From Sympetrum striolatum (lineage: Eukaryota; Arthropoda; Insecta; Odonata; Libellulidae): a stretch of 64,000 bases of DNA. This document shows, piece after piece, positions 1-8,563 of this stretch (position 1 is the first letter of the stretch; each line of letters begins with the position of its first letter). The notes below the pieces were generated by a model. It saw only the letters and a program-made list of their open reading frames with translations. It was not told the DNA's origin and ran no database searches. Both the position numbers and the translations under genes were made by a program. The DNA is taken from positions 5,756,752 through 5,820,751 of the forward strand of contig OX388341.1 of the NCBI GenBank assembly GCA_947579665.1, in the 5' to 3' direction.

Positions 1-137
1 GGGTACCTATAAAACAATAGTTGTTAATTATGGCCTTAAAATAATTGAATAATTTTGTCCAATTTTATTTAGATATTTCCAAAGTATTCTAGGCTTAAAC
101 ATATTTACTCTAAAATTTGTAACCCTATGTTGATTCA

Positions 138-267
138 TTACCTCGAAAGTCCTGTTAATATATTGAAGAAGTAGACAGTTTTCCCTGTGCCTATCCAACA
201 ACATCCAAAGATTTCTAATTTTTCTGTCCCCAGCTGCTCGGGTTCAATGACCACAGGTACGGCATTG
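138..267 (-). CDS. Candidate terminal exon c of the array unit
   Basis: On the minus strand a 41-codon open frame runs in phase from exon a (AG + C). It reads NAVPVVIEPEQLGTEKLEIF onward to GLSR and ends at TAA (138-140). An AATAAA signal (plus-strand TTTATT at 64-69) follows about 70 bases downstream, as expected for a last exon. The acceptor (GGACTAAG) is poor. A strong plus-strand acceptor overlaps this segment (exon 234-256), so the minus-strand frame may be a by-product of that polypyrimidine tract. Confidence 0.22.
234..256 (+). CDS. Candidate 23-nt plus-strand microexon
   Basis: A textbook acceptor (TTTCTAATTTTTCTGTCCCCAG) precedes a 23-base exon reading LLGFNDH plus two bases, followed by ACAG|GTACGG. 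In the diverged unit 10 the donor is the stronger GTAAGG (near 40,120) while the acceptor is unchanged. The direction is opposite to most other candidate exons of the unit. Confidence 0.25.
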
Positions 268-309
268 CTTAGTCCCACATTAAGTTAACCTCAACTAATG
301 CAAACTTAC

Positions 310-392
310 GATCTTCATCTGTGTGCTCATAGGCGTTGTTTGCTTTTGTTTACCATCTCTTTCTAATGCCGTCTATGGTTATTGTATCTCTG
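310..392 (-). CDS. Candidate exon b of the array unit (frame with one stop)
   Basis: Strong minus-strand signals on both sides: acceptor GCTTTATTTGCAG and donor AAGATC|GTAAGT. In phase with exon a it reads RDTITIDGIRKRW, then TAA, then TKANNAYEHTDED in the same frame. It therefore looks like a coding exon with one nonsense change, or an untranslated exon. The RKRW-containing segment is loosely reminiscent of Myb/SANT-type DNA-binding helices, but that is too short to rely on. Unit 10 retains both splice sites (acceptor CTCACAACAG). Confidence 0.27.
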
Positions 393-518
393 CTGCAAAT
401 AAAGCTTCAAATGCACTCAAATATTTATTATAATTTTCAAACTATTGATTAGGTTTTACCATAAAGCTAGTTTAGTTTAGTTATCACACGTTCATTGACT
501 ATATAGAAATTTGCTTAC

Positions 519-584
519 CTTTCCGGATCATTAGTGACCGATATCCCCTGTTTTTCCATAGTAGTCAGCATCGAACACATGACA
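519..584 (-). CDS. Candidate exon a of the array unit
   Basis: Minus-strand exon with acceptor TTTTTAGCTTCAG and donor GGAAAG|GTAAGC (intron from 518). The frame is open and reads VMCSMLTTMEKQGISVTNDPE with phase 1 in and phase 2 out. The right-edge unit 10 keeps the donor (GGAAAG|GTAAGA near 40,376) but has a stop in the corresponding frame and has lost the acceptor, because homology ends there. Product unknown. Confidence 0.25.
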
Positions 585-1096
585 CTGAAGCTAAAAATCG
601 TTTTTTTTCTTGGTGGTTAAACTTTATGGTCAGTACGTTGAAAAAATTTCAAGTCAGTTACACTTATGAAATATGGTTACAATTTTAATCCCCTATGAAT
701 GAATGAGTCAGTGAATGTATAAATAGGTATAATTTGTGAAACAAAATGTATCTATATGTAATAGATAGGAGATGGATTTACAGATATAACTTTAATTTGT
801 AATCATCATAAAGTCATTTTTGATACACCACTTTGTGCTACCAGTGCCTCAATGAGGCCATGGAAGTGGACAATGATGCACAGTCGGACGAGACCACACT
901 TGCCCTTGCACACTAAGTTCCCAAAATGGCCTGTGGAAAAACTACTACTAAATCGTCGACCCATAACCTTGTGCCCAAAGCAGTGCGGAGCTTGTGTTAA
1001 AAATTTCATGTACTCAAACCAAACTAGCTAGGCATCTCTATGCTCCGAAGGACTGGATACACAAAGGACACATTTCAATGAATTTCTATGAACCTA

Positions 1097-1162
1097 TTAT
1101 ATTTCCATAGGAAGTTCTATTGGAAATGGATACGTTGCCAATAAAGAATAGCAATTACGCAC
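1097..1162 (-). CDS. Candidate exon 4 of the array unit, ending in a stop
   Basis: The acceptor is one of the best in the unit: ATTCTTTTTCAG followed by exon base 1162. In phase 0 from exon 3 the frame reads 21 codons starting VRNCYSLLATYPF and ends at TAA (1097-1099). No poly(A) signal lies immediately downstream. If real it would close a protein of about 117 residues with exons 1-3. Confidence 0.2.
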   Translation of the reverse strand: MRNCYSLLATYPFPIELPMEI

Positions 1163-1232
1163 CTGAAAAAGAATAATGTTAATAAATAACTGATGAAAAT
1201 TTTAAAACTTAGGTCTCATATTTTTCCTTAAG

Positions 1233-1847
1233 TAGATAATCAGCAACTTCCCGTTGATCAGTATTTCATAAATAACTCCTAAACAATCAGTTATACAAAA
1301 ATATCTTTCTCACAAAAGTTATATTAAATTGCATTCTCTAAGACTTTTATAAATAATTGTATATACCTGATTAATGGAGATATTTTGCAAAACTCAGAAA
1401 CAAGCCTCGAAAAATAGAACTCGACTTCCAGCTAACCGATTTAAACCAGAAACTAATCAACTCTAACGACACCAACAAAAGTACTATATATGAAATTTGA
1501 TGTTGATAAAACAAATAGTTTTCATATTACAGTGCCCACAAAGTACATAATCAGCTACTTCCGGTTTATCAGTATTTCACAAATAACTCCTTAGCAATCA
1601 GTGATAAAAATATGTTCAATACAGCAGTTTTAGAAAATTACATTTTCTAAAACAAAATTGTATACCTAAATATCTAATTTTTAAGATATTTGACAAAAAA
1701 GGAAATTTGCTTCCAAGAATAAAAAAGCTCAACTTCCGGTTAAACGATTTGCTCCAAAAAATTATCAACTCTGTCAGCACACCACAGTATGTATGTGAAG
1801 TTTGGTACTGATGGGGCTAGTAGTTTTCACGTTAGAGCACCCACAAG
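1233..1847. repeat. Internal degenerate ~305-bp direct duplication in each unit
   Basis: Segment 1233-1543 and segment 1544-1847 align along their length. Shared landmarks are ATAATCAGCNACTTCC, TCAGTATTTCA, AAATAACTCCT, the CTCNACTTCC motif, AATNAACTCT and the closing CCCACAAAG/CCCACAAG. The two halves are much more different from each other than the 4.28-kb units are, so this duplication predates amplification of the unit. The second half runs into an AC microsatellite at about 1850. The motif order resembles dispersed insect repeats, but this is an impression from memory and was not checked against a repeat library. Confidence 0.8.
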
Positions 1848-2851
1848 AACACACACACACAGATGCAGACATCGTTCCAAAAATCGTCAGAACGTATTCT
1901 AGTGACCCCAAAACATGTATTTCGGTTGAAATCTCGAAGTCAAATTTTTTCATGAAAACAATACTTTCTATGTACTATGAATATGGAGAAAGTAAAAATC
2001 CAATTTGTATGAAGGAATTGACCCTAAAATACCTTGTATATTGTATGTTTGCAATAAAAAAGTGTAAAATCTTCTACCGCTATTCAAAGAGTCTAAACAA
2101 TTTTCGTAACAGACCACCCATTGCCATTTTACACTTCCATTATTTCATTGAATTTAAGAAAAAGAAATCCAACAAAGCAAACCAAAAAACAGCTTAAATG
2201 TAAAGTAACCACAAGGATGATCATGGAAATAAATCAGATTTCCAGAAATACATCCCACAAACTTCGTCCATGATCTCCAATTGGAAATATTCCTATAACT
2301 ACAATAAAATCTGCTAGTTAAGATGGCAGACATTGGCTGACTCAAGCAAATTAACGAAATCGTATTGCAACCTGTATAACAGAACATATTGACAGTAATT
2401 GTAATATTATATATAAATATATATTATAACTCAAATAAGGCATGCAACATATATAAAAAATTATGAACTCTCCAGAATATTATGATCATGTATCCCCAAA
2501 TCTAGCATAGAGCAATGTAAAAGGAAATGCAGGAGCAAGGATATTATGAAAGGAGAGGATTTAACAGTAATTCAACAGAACGAACGGAAAACCACAACAA
2601 TTCAACAGAGGCAAACTGGAGCAAGAGCATATGAAAAAAATTCCTCATTTTCCCCATCACACCATCTAAATCCACTGTATCATACTTGAAACCCAATTAA
2701 CTTATCATTAACGATTAAAAACATAAATTGACATGATATAACACCAATTAAACTTGATCAAAGAAATAATTAGGTCTTGCATTTTATTGGAAAGCTTAGA
2801 GATGCATTTAAAAACAATGAATTGAAAACATTACATATAATATTATCTTAC
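1848..2851. other. Unit interior without a recognised gene
   Basis: This holds an AC microsatellite (near 1852-1862), then AT-rich sequence with an open frame on the plus strand up to 2197 that begins at a GTG, ends in a lysine-rich tail and has no family resemblance. A run of alternating TA lies at about 2402-2428. No convincing splice pair, tRNA or other RNA gene was found. The same stretch recurs in every unit. Confidence 0.6.
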
Positions 2852-3018
2852 TCTGCAGCTACCCTTAAAGCACTCAGTGGCTGCCGATATACTTCCCTGC
2901 CCTAAACAGGAGCCGTCAAAAGTCCTCGTACATTCTTCCAATGAATGTCTCCTCACTTTGCTGTCTCTCTTAAGCAACTGTCCCATACTGTACACTGTAG
3001 TGGTCCATTTCAGCCATT
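2852..3018 (-). CDS. Candidate exon 3 of the array unit (55 open codons)
   Basis: On the minus strand a frame in phase with exon 2 runs from 3018 to a GCAGA|GTAAGA donor at 2852. It contains VYSMGQLLKRDSKVRRHSL and then five cysteines in its second half (CTRTF, SCLGQ, TECFKGSC). The acceptor used here (GGTTGAG) is weak; an alternative upstream acceptor at about 3048 also joins in phase but hits a stop. Units 7-9 change codon 2 after the junction (L to W). Unit 8 carries a stop (CAG to TAG near 34,190), which argues against universal function. No homologous family recognised. Confidence 0.25.
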
Positions 3019-3323
3019 CTCAACCCTACTCCCAAGCTGCAGCACTCTGGAGCTTCTGGTTTTATTTAAGGAACATTCAGTGCATATTCTATATATGAAT
3101 AATAGGACAAACACATAATATTTTTATTATAATTATAAATGCCAATTTAAATTAAAGTAATAGCACTAGATCACATTAGATGATTACAAAGCAATTAAAC
3201 AAGGAAATTACAATTTTGGATGCATTGTGCTAAACATATATTGAAATGAGGATCTATTAAATGATAAAAGAGTTTACTTAGATTATTCAAGAGGAGAGCC
3301 TGCACGAACCTTCCCAAACTAAC

Positions 3324-3358
3324 CTGTAGTATCTGGTTCATCGATTTCTACCACATCT
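3324..3358 (-). CDS. Candidate 35-nt microexon 2 of the array unit
   Basis: The minus-strand acceptor ends AAACCAG at 3359-3360 and the donor is an excellent CTACAG|GTTAGT. The frame continues in phase from exon 1 (AG + A) and reads DVVEIDEPDTT, leaving one base (G). The diverged tract in unit 4 preserves the donor exactly and the open frame (DVVEIVEPVTT). The acceptor is mediocre. Unknown product. Confidence 0.27.
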
Positions 3359-3480
3359 CTGGTTTGTAGTAGGTGATGGTTATTAAGTCAAGATCATTAG
3401 GTACAGAATGACTTATCTAGCCAAAGCAATTTAGAATGTGCTGCTATTCCTATGCATTTTACAATTTTTCCCTTCCACAG

Positions 3481-3504
3481 GATGGTTTAGGAGGGGATTT
3501 TAAG
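3481..3504 (+). CDS. Candidate 24-nt plus-strand microexon
   Basis: Acceptor CAATTTTTCCCTTCCACAG and donor TTTTAAG|GTAGGT bracket exactly eight codons, DGLGGDFK. In the diverged tract of unit 4 (near 17,650-17,673) both splice sites survive. The eight codons read VGSGGYFK there, with two third-position silent changes and no indel, while surrounding intron-like sequence has diverged and has small indels. Next candidate plus-strand exon would be in the following unit. Product unknown. Confidence 0.3.
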
Positions 3505-3684
3505 GTAGGTACACCAGTAAATCTATACTAATAATGTATTAATTAGCTCCCCATTCCTGAAAGGTTAGAAAAGACACCATTAATATTCAATGAAAAAATT
3601 TTAATCATAAATATTATTATTTTCTAATGATAATGAGATACCAACACTTAAAAAATATATTCTAAAAAGTTAAGAAAAACATAC

Positions 3685-3770
3685 CTTATTTTATCATCAC
3701 TAAATGGGAAGGCATTGGAATCACTCCATCCAATGATAATCTTAAATAAGATGCCTTCTTCAAAGCGCAT
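3685..3770 (-). CDS. Candidate coding exon 1 of the array unit (minus strand, with ATG)
   Basis: Reading the minus strand, ATG at 3770 opens a frame of 28 codons starting MRFEEGILFKIIIGW and ending at an AAG|GTATGT donor (intron from 3684). The last two bases leave phase 2. The diverged tract of unit 4 keeps the same frame without indels over the first 23 codons, with two silent changes and two conservative ones (K to E, I to V), though the four codons before the donor differ and the donor has lost one G. The exon lies just downstream (minus direction) of the subrepeat block, which would then occupy the promoter position. No protein family is recognised. Short open frames are easy to find in AT-rich DNA, so this is a hypothesis. 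Confidence 0.3.
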
Positions 3771-3850
3771 CGATTATTAAAACGTCTCACTCAACATTAG
3801 AGGTCAGATCAGACCCTCTACATGAAATCTTCAAGTTTAAGTCCCATAAT

Positions 3851-4282
3851 GGGCAGAACTTCTCTATCAAGAGAGGCAAAATGCCTCTCGGTGACGAGAA
3901 TTGTATCTGCAAATGGTATCTCTCTTTCGATAGCTACCAGAAAGTCTTGAAGGGCAAAACATCTCAATCGGAATCCTGATCGTCGATGAGAATATTATTT
4001 TGCCAAAGGTAGCTTTCTATTGAGTGATACCATGAGGTACGCAGACCCTCTTTCCATGGGCAGAACCTCTCAAACAGGAGAGGCATTACACCTCCCCTGA
4101 AGAGAACTGTATTCTGAAAATGGTACCTTTCATTTGAGAGCTACGCCGTGGTACCCAGACCCACTCGATGGGCAGAATCTCTCGACCTGGGGGAGGCATC
4201 ACACCTCTCCATAGTGAGAATTTTATTCTGCTAGGGTAGCTCTCTTTTGAAGTTACCAGAAGACCAGAAGACCTCTCCATAT
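3851..4282. repeat. Block of four ~105-bp subrepeats with nested stems
   Basis: Four subrepeats each begin GGGCAGAA or GGGCAAAA: 3851-3951, 3952-4057, 4058-4169 and 4170-4282. Each can fold as three nested stems. In the first, GCAGA 3853-3857 pairs with TCTGC 3906-3910, TTCTC 3860-3864 with GAGAA 3896-3900, and GAGAGGC 3871-3877 with GCCTCTC 3883-3889. In the second the outer stem is GGCAAAA 3953-3959 with TTTTGCC 3998-4004, so both sides changed together. The third and fourth keep the outer stem (4061-4065 with 4112-4116; 4172-4177 with 4226-4231) and the inner stem (4077-4083 with 4091-4097; 4190-4196 with 4204-4210). A second stem-loop opened by GGTA and closed by TACC follows in subrepeats 1, 2 and 4 (TACG in 3). 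Equivalent blocks end every unit, at 8132, 12413, 18018, 22299, 26580, 30862, 35146 and 39428. Confidence 0.9.
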
Positions 4283-7200
4283 GGGTACCTATAAAACAAT
4301 AGTTGTTAATTATGGCCTTAAAATAATTGAATAATTTTGTCCAATTTTATTTAGATATTTCCAAAGTATTCTAGGCTTAAACATATTTACTCTAAAATTT
4401 GTAACCCTATGTTGATTCATTACCTCGAAAGTCCTGTTAATATATTGAAGAAGTAGACAGTTTTCCCTGTGCCTATCCAACAACATCCAAAGATTTCTAA
4501 TTTTTCTGTCCCCAGCTGCTCGGGTTCAATGACCACAGGTACGGCATTGCTTAGTCCCACATTAAGTTAACCTCAACTAATGCAAACTTACGATCTTCAT
4601 CTGTGTGCTCATAGGCGTTGTTTGCTTTTGTTTACCATCTCTTTCTAATGCCGTCTATGGTTATTGTATCTCTGCTGCAAATAAAGCTTCAAATGCACTC
4701 AAATATTTATTATAATTTTCAAACTATTGATTAGGTTTTACCATAAAGCTAGTTTAGTTTAGTTATCACACGTTCATTGACTATATAGAAATTTGCTTAC
4801 CTTTCCGGATCATTAGTGACCGATATCCCCTGTTTTTCCATAGTAGTCAGCATCGAACACATGACACTGAAGCTAAAAATCGTTTTTTTTCTTGGTGGTT
4901 AAACTTTATGGTCAGTACGTTGAAAAAATTTCAAGTCAGTTACACTTATGAAATATGGTTACAATTTTAATCCCCTATGAATGAATGAGTCAGTGAATGT
5001 ATAAATAGGTATAATTTGTGAAACAAAATGTATCTATATGTAATAGATAGGAGATGGATTTACAGATATAACTTTAATTTGTAATCATCATAAAGTCATT
5101 TTTGATACACCACTTTGTGCTACCAGTGCCTCAATGAGGCCATGGAAGTGGACAATGATGCACAGTCGGACGAGACCACACTTGCCCTTGCACACTAAGT
5201 TCCCAAAATGGCCTGTGGAAAAACTACTACTAAATCGTCGACCCATAACCTTGTGCCCAAAGCAGTGCGGAGCTTGTGTTAAAAATTTCATGTACTCAAA
5301 CCAAACTAGCTAGGCATCTCTATGCTCCGAAGGACTGGATACACAAAGGACACATTTCAATGAATTTCTATGAACCTATTATATTTCCATAGGAAGTTCT
5401 ATTGGAAATGGATACGTTGCCAATAAAGAATAGCAATTACGCACCTGAAAAAGAATAATGTTAATAAATAACTGATGAAAATTTTAAAACTTAGGTCTCA
5501 TATTTTTCCTTAAGTAGATAATCAGCAACTTCCCGTTGATCAGTATTTCATAAATAACTCCTAAACAATCAGTTATACAAAAATATCTTTCTCACAAAAG
5601 TTATATTAAATTGCATTCTCTAAGACTTTTATAAATAATTGTATATACCTGATTAATGGAGATATTTTGCAAAACTCAGAAACAAGCCTCGAAAAATAGA
5701 ACTCGACTTCCAGCTAACCAATTTAAACCAGAAACTAATCAACTCTAACGACACCAACAAAAGTACTATATATGAAATTTGATGTTGATAAAACAAATAG
5801 TTTTCATATTACAGTGCCCACAAAGTACATAATCAGCTACTTCCGGTTTATCAGTATTTCACAAATAACTCCTTAGCAATCAGTGATAAAAATATGTTCA
5901 ATACAGCAGTTTTAGAAAATTACATTTTCTAAAACAAAATTGTATACCTAAATATCTAATTTTTAAGATATTTGACAAAAAAGGAAATTTGCTTCCAAGA
6001 ATAAAAAAGCTCAACTTCCGGTTAAACGATTTGCTCCAAAAAATTATCAACTCTGTCAGCACACCACAGTATGTATGTGAAGTTTGGTACTGATGGGGCT
6101 AGTAGTTTTCACGTTAGAGCACCCACAAGAACACACACACACAGATGCAGACATCGTTCCAAAAATCGTCAGAACGTATTCTAGTGACCCCAAAACATGT
6201 ATTTCGGTTGAAATCTCGAAGTCAAATTTTTTCATGAAAACAATACTTTCTATGTACTATGAATATGGAGAAAGTAAAAATCCAATTTGTATGAAGGAAT
6301 TGACCCTAAAATACCTTGTATATTGTATGTTTGCAATAAAAAAGTGTAAAATCTTCTACCGCTATTCAAAGAGTCTAAACAATTTTCGTAACAGACCACC
6401 CATTGCCATTTTACACTTCCATTATTTCATTGAATTTAAGAAAAAGAAATCCAACAAAGCAAACCAAAAAACAGCTTAAATGTAAAGTAACCACAAGGAT
6501 GATCATGGAAATAAATCAGATTTCCAGAAATACATCCCACAAACTTCGTCCATGATCTCCAATTGGAAATATTCCTATAACTACAATAAAATCTGCTAGT
6601 TAAGATGGCAGACATTGGCTGACTCAAGCAAATTAACGAAATCGTATTGCAACCTGTATAACAGAACATATTGACAGTAATTGTAATATTATATATAAAT
6701 ATATATTATAACTCAAATAAGGCATGCAACATATATAAAAAATTATGAACTCTCCAGAATATTATGATCATGTATCCCCAAATCTAGCATAGAGCAATGT
6801 AAAAGGAAATGCAGGAGCAACGATATTATGAAAGGAGAGGATTTAACAGTAATTCAACAGAACGAACGGAAAACCACAACAATTCAACAGAGGCAAACTG
6901 GAGCAAGAGCATATGAAAAAAATCCTCATTTTCCCCATCACACCATCTAAATCCACTGTATCATACTTGAAACCCAATTAACTTATCATTAACGATTAAA
7001 AACATAAATTGACATGATATAACACCAATTAAACTTGATCAAAGAAATAATTAGGTCTTGCATTTTATTGGAAAGCTTAGAGATGCATTTAAAAACAATG
7101 AATTGAAAACATTACATATAATATTATCTTACTCTGCAGCTACCCTTAAAGCACTCAGTGGCTGCCGATATACTTCCCTGCCCTAAACAGGAGCCGTCAA

Positions 7201-8563
7201 AAGTCCTCGTACATTCTTCCAATGAATGTCTCCTCACTTTGCTGTCTCTCTTAAGCAACTGTCCCATACTGTACACTGTAGTGGTCCATTTCAGCCATTC
7301 TCAACCCTACTCCCAAGCTGCAGCACTCTGGAGCTTCTGGTTTTATTTAAGGAACATTCAGTGCATATTCTATATATGAATAATTGGACAAACACATAAT
7401 ATTTTTATTATAATTATAAATGCCAATTTAAATTAAAGTAATAGCACTAGATCACATTAGATGATTACAAAGCAATTAAACAAGGAAATTACAATTTTGG
7501 ATGCATTGTGCTAAACATATATTGAAATGAGGATCTATTAAATGATAAAAGAGTTTACTTAGATTATTCAAGAGGAGAGCCTGCACGAACCTTCCCAAAC
7601 TAACCTGTAGTATCTGGTTCATCGATTTCTACCACATCTCTGGTTTGTAGTAGGTGATGGTTATTAAGTCAAGATCATTAGGTACAGAATGACTTATCTA
7701 GCCAAAGCAATTTAGAATGTGCTGCTATTCCTATGCATTTTACAATTTTTCCCTTCCACAGGATGGTTTAGGAGGGGATTTTAAGGTAGGTACACCAGTA
7801 AATCTATACTAATAATGTATTAATTAGCTCCCCATTCCTGAAAGGTTAGAAAAGACACCATTAATATTCAATGAAAAAATTTTAATCATAAATATTATTA
7901 TTTTCTAATGATAATGAGATACCAACACTTAAAAAATATATTCTAAAAAGTTAAGAAAAACATACCTTATTTTATCATCACTAAATGGGAAGGCATTGGA
8001 ATCACTCCATCCAATGATAATCTTAAATAAGATGCCTTCTTCAAAGCGCATCGATTATTAAAACGTCTCACTCAACATTAGAGGTCAGATCAGACCCTCT
8101 ACATGAAATCTTCAAGTTTAAGTCCCATAATGGGCAGAACTTCTCTATCAAGAGAGGCAAAATGCCTCTCGGTGACGAGAATTGTATCTGCAAATGGTAT
8201 CTCTCTTTCGATAGCTACCAGAAAGTCTTGAAGGGCAAAACATCTCAATCGGAATCCTGATCGTCGATGAGAATATTATTTTGCCAAAGGTAGCTTTCTA
8301 TTGAGTGATACCATGAGGTACGCAGACCCTCTTTCCATGGGCAGAACCTCTCAAACAGGAGAGGCATTACACCTCCCCTGAAGAGAACTGTATTCTGAAA
8401 ATGGTACCTTTCATTTGAGAGCTACGCCGTGGTACCCAGACCCACTCGATGGGCAGAATCTCTCGACCTGGGGGAGGCATCACACCTCTCCATAGTGAGA
8501 ATTTTATTCTGCTAGGGTAGCTCTCTTTTGAAGTTACCAGAAGACCAGAAGACCTCTCCATAT
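4283..8563. repeat. Array unit 2
   Basis: Complete 4281-bp unit, almost identical to unit 1. Private differences include CCAATTT in place of CCGATTT near 5720 and TAATTGGAC in place of TAATAGGAC near 7380. It shares the ACAATGATG variant near 5153 with units 1 and 7. Confidence 0.97.

Larger units (their letters stand above)
1..4282. repeat. Array unit 1 (reference unit)
   Basis: Complete unit of 4282 bp, used here as the reference for internal features. Plus-strand order: AATAAA-type poly(A) signal read on the minus strand at 64-69; candidate exons between 138 and 584; ~305-bp direct duplication 1233-1847; AC microsatellite near 1852; AT-rich TA tract near 2402-2428; candidate exons 2852-3018, 3324-3358, 3481-3504 and 3685-3770; subrepeat block 3851-4282. 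It has a private G near 2539 where the other units have C. Confidence 0.97.

Noticed and set aside
806..1009. 67-codon minus-strand open frame in every unit
   Set aside because: It has a reasonable composition with several cysteines, but a stop lies a few codons upstream, no good splice acceptor is in phase, and unit-to-unit changes include missense without a silent excess.
1802..2197. 131-codon plus-strand open frame repeated in every unit
   Set aside because: It starts at GTG, spans an AC microsatellite, ends in a lysine-rich AT tract and matches no family. Identity between units is explained by array homogenisation, so repetition is not evidence of coding.
2877..3098. 73-codon plus-strand open frame
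   Set aside because: It is antisense to candidate exon 3, begins at GTG and has no start context or family. One strand at most is likely to be used.
4086..4280. 64-codon minus-strand open frame over the subrepeats
   Set aside because: It is created by reading through two structured subrepeats and stops where the next differs by a frame. The stem structure explains the sequence better than coding.
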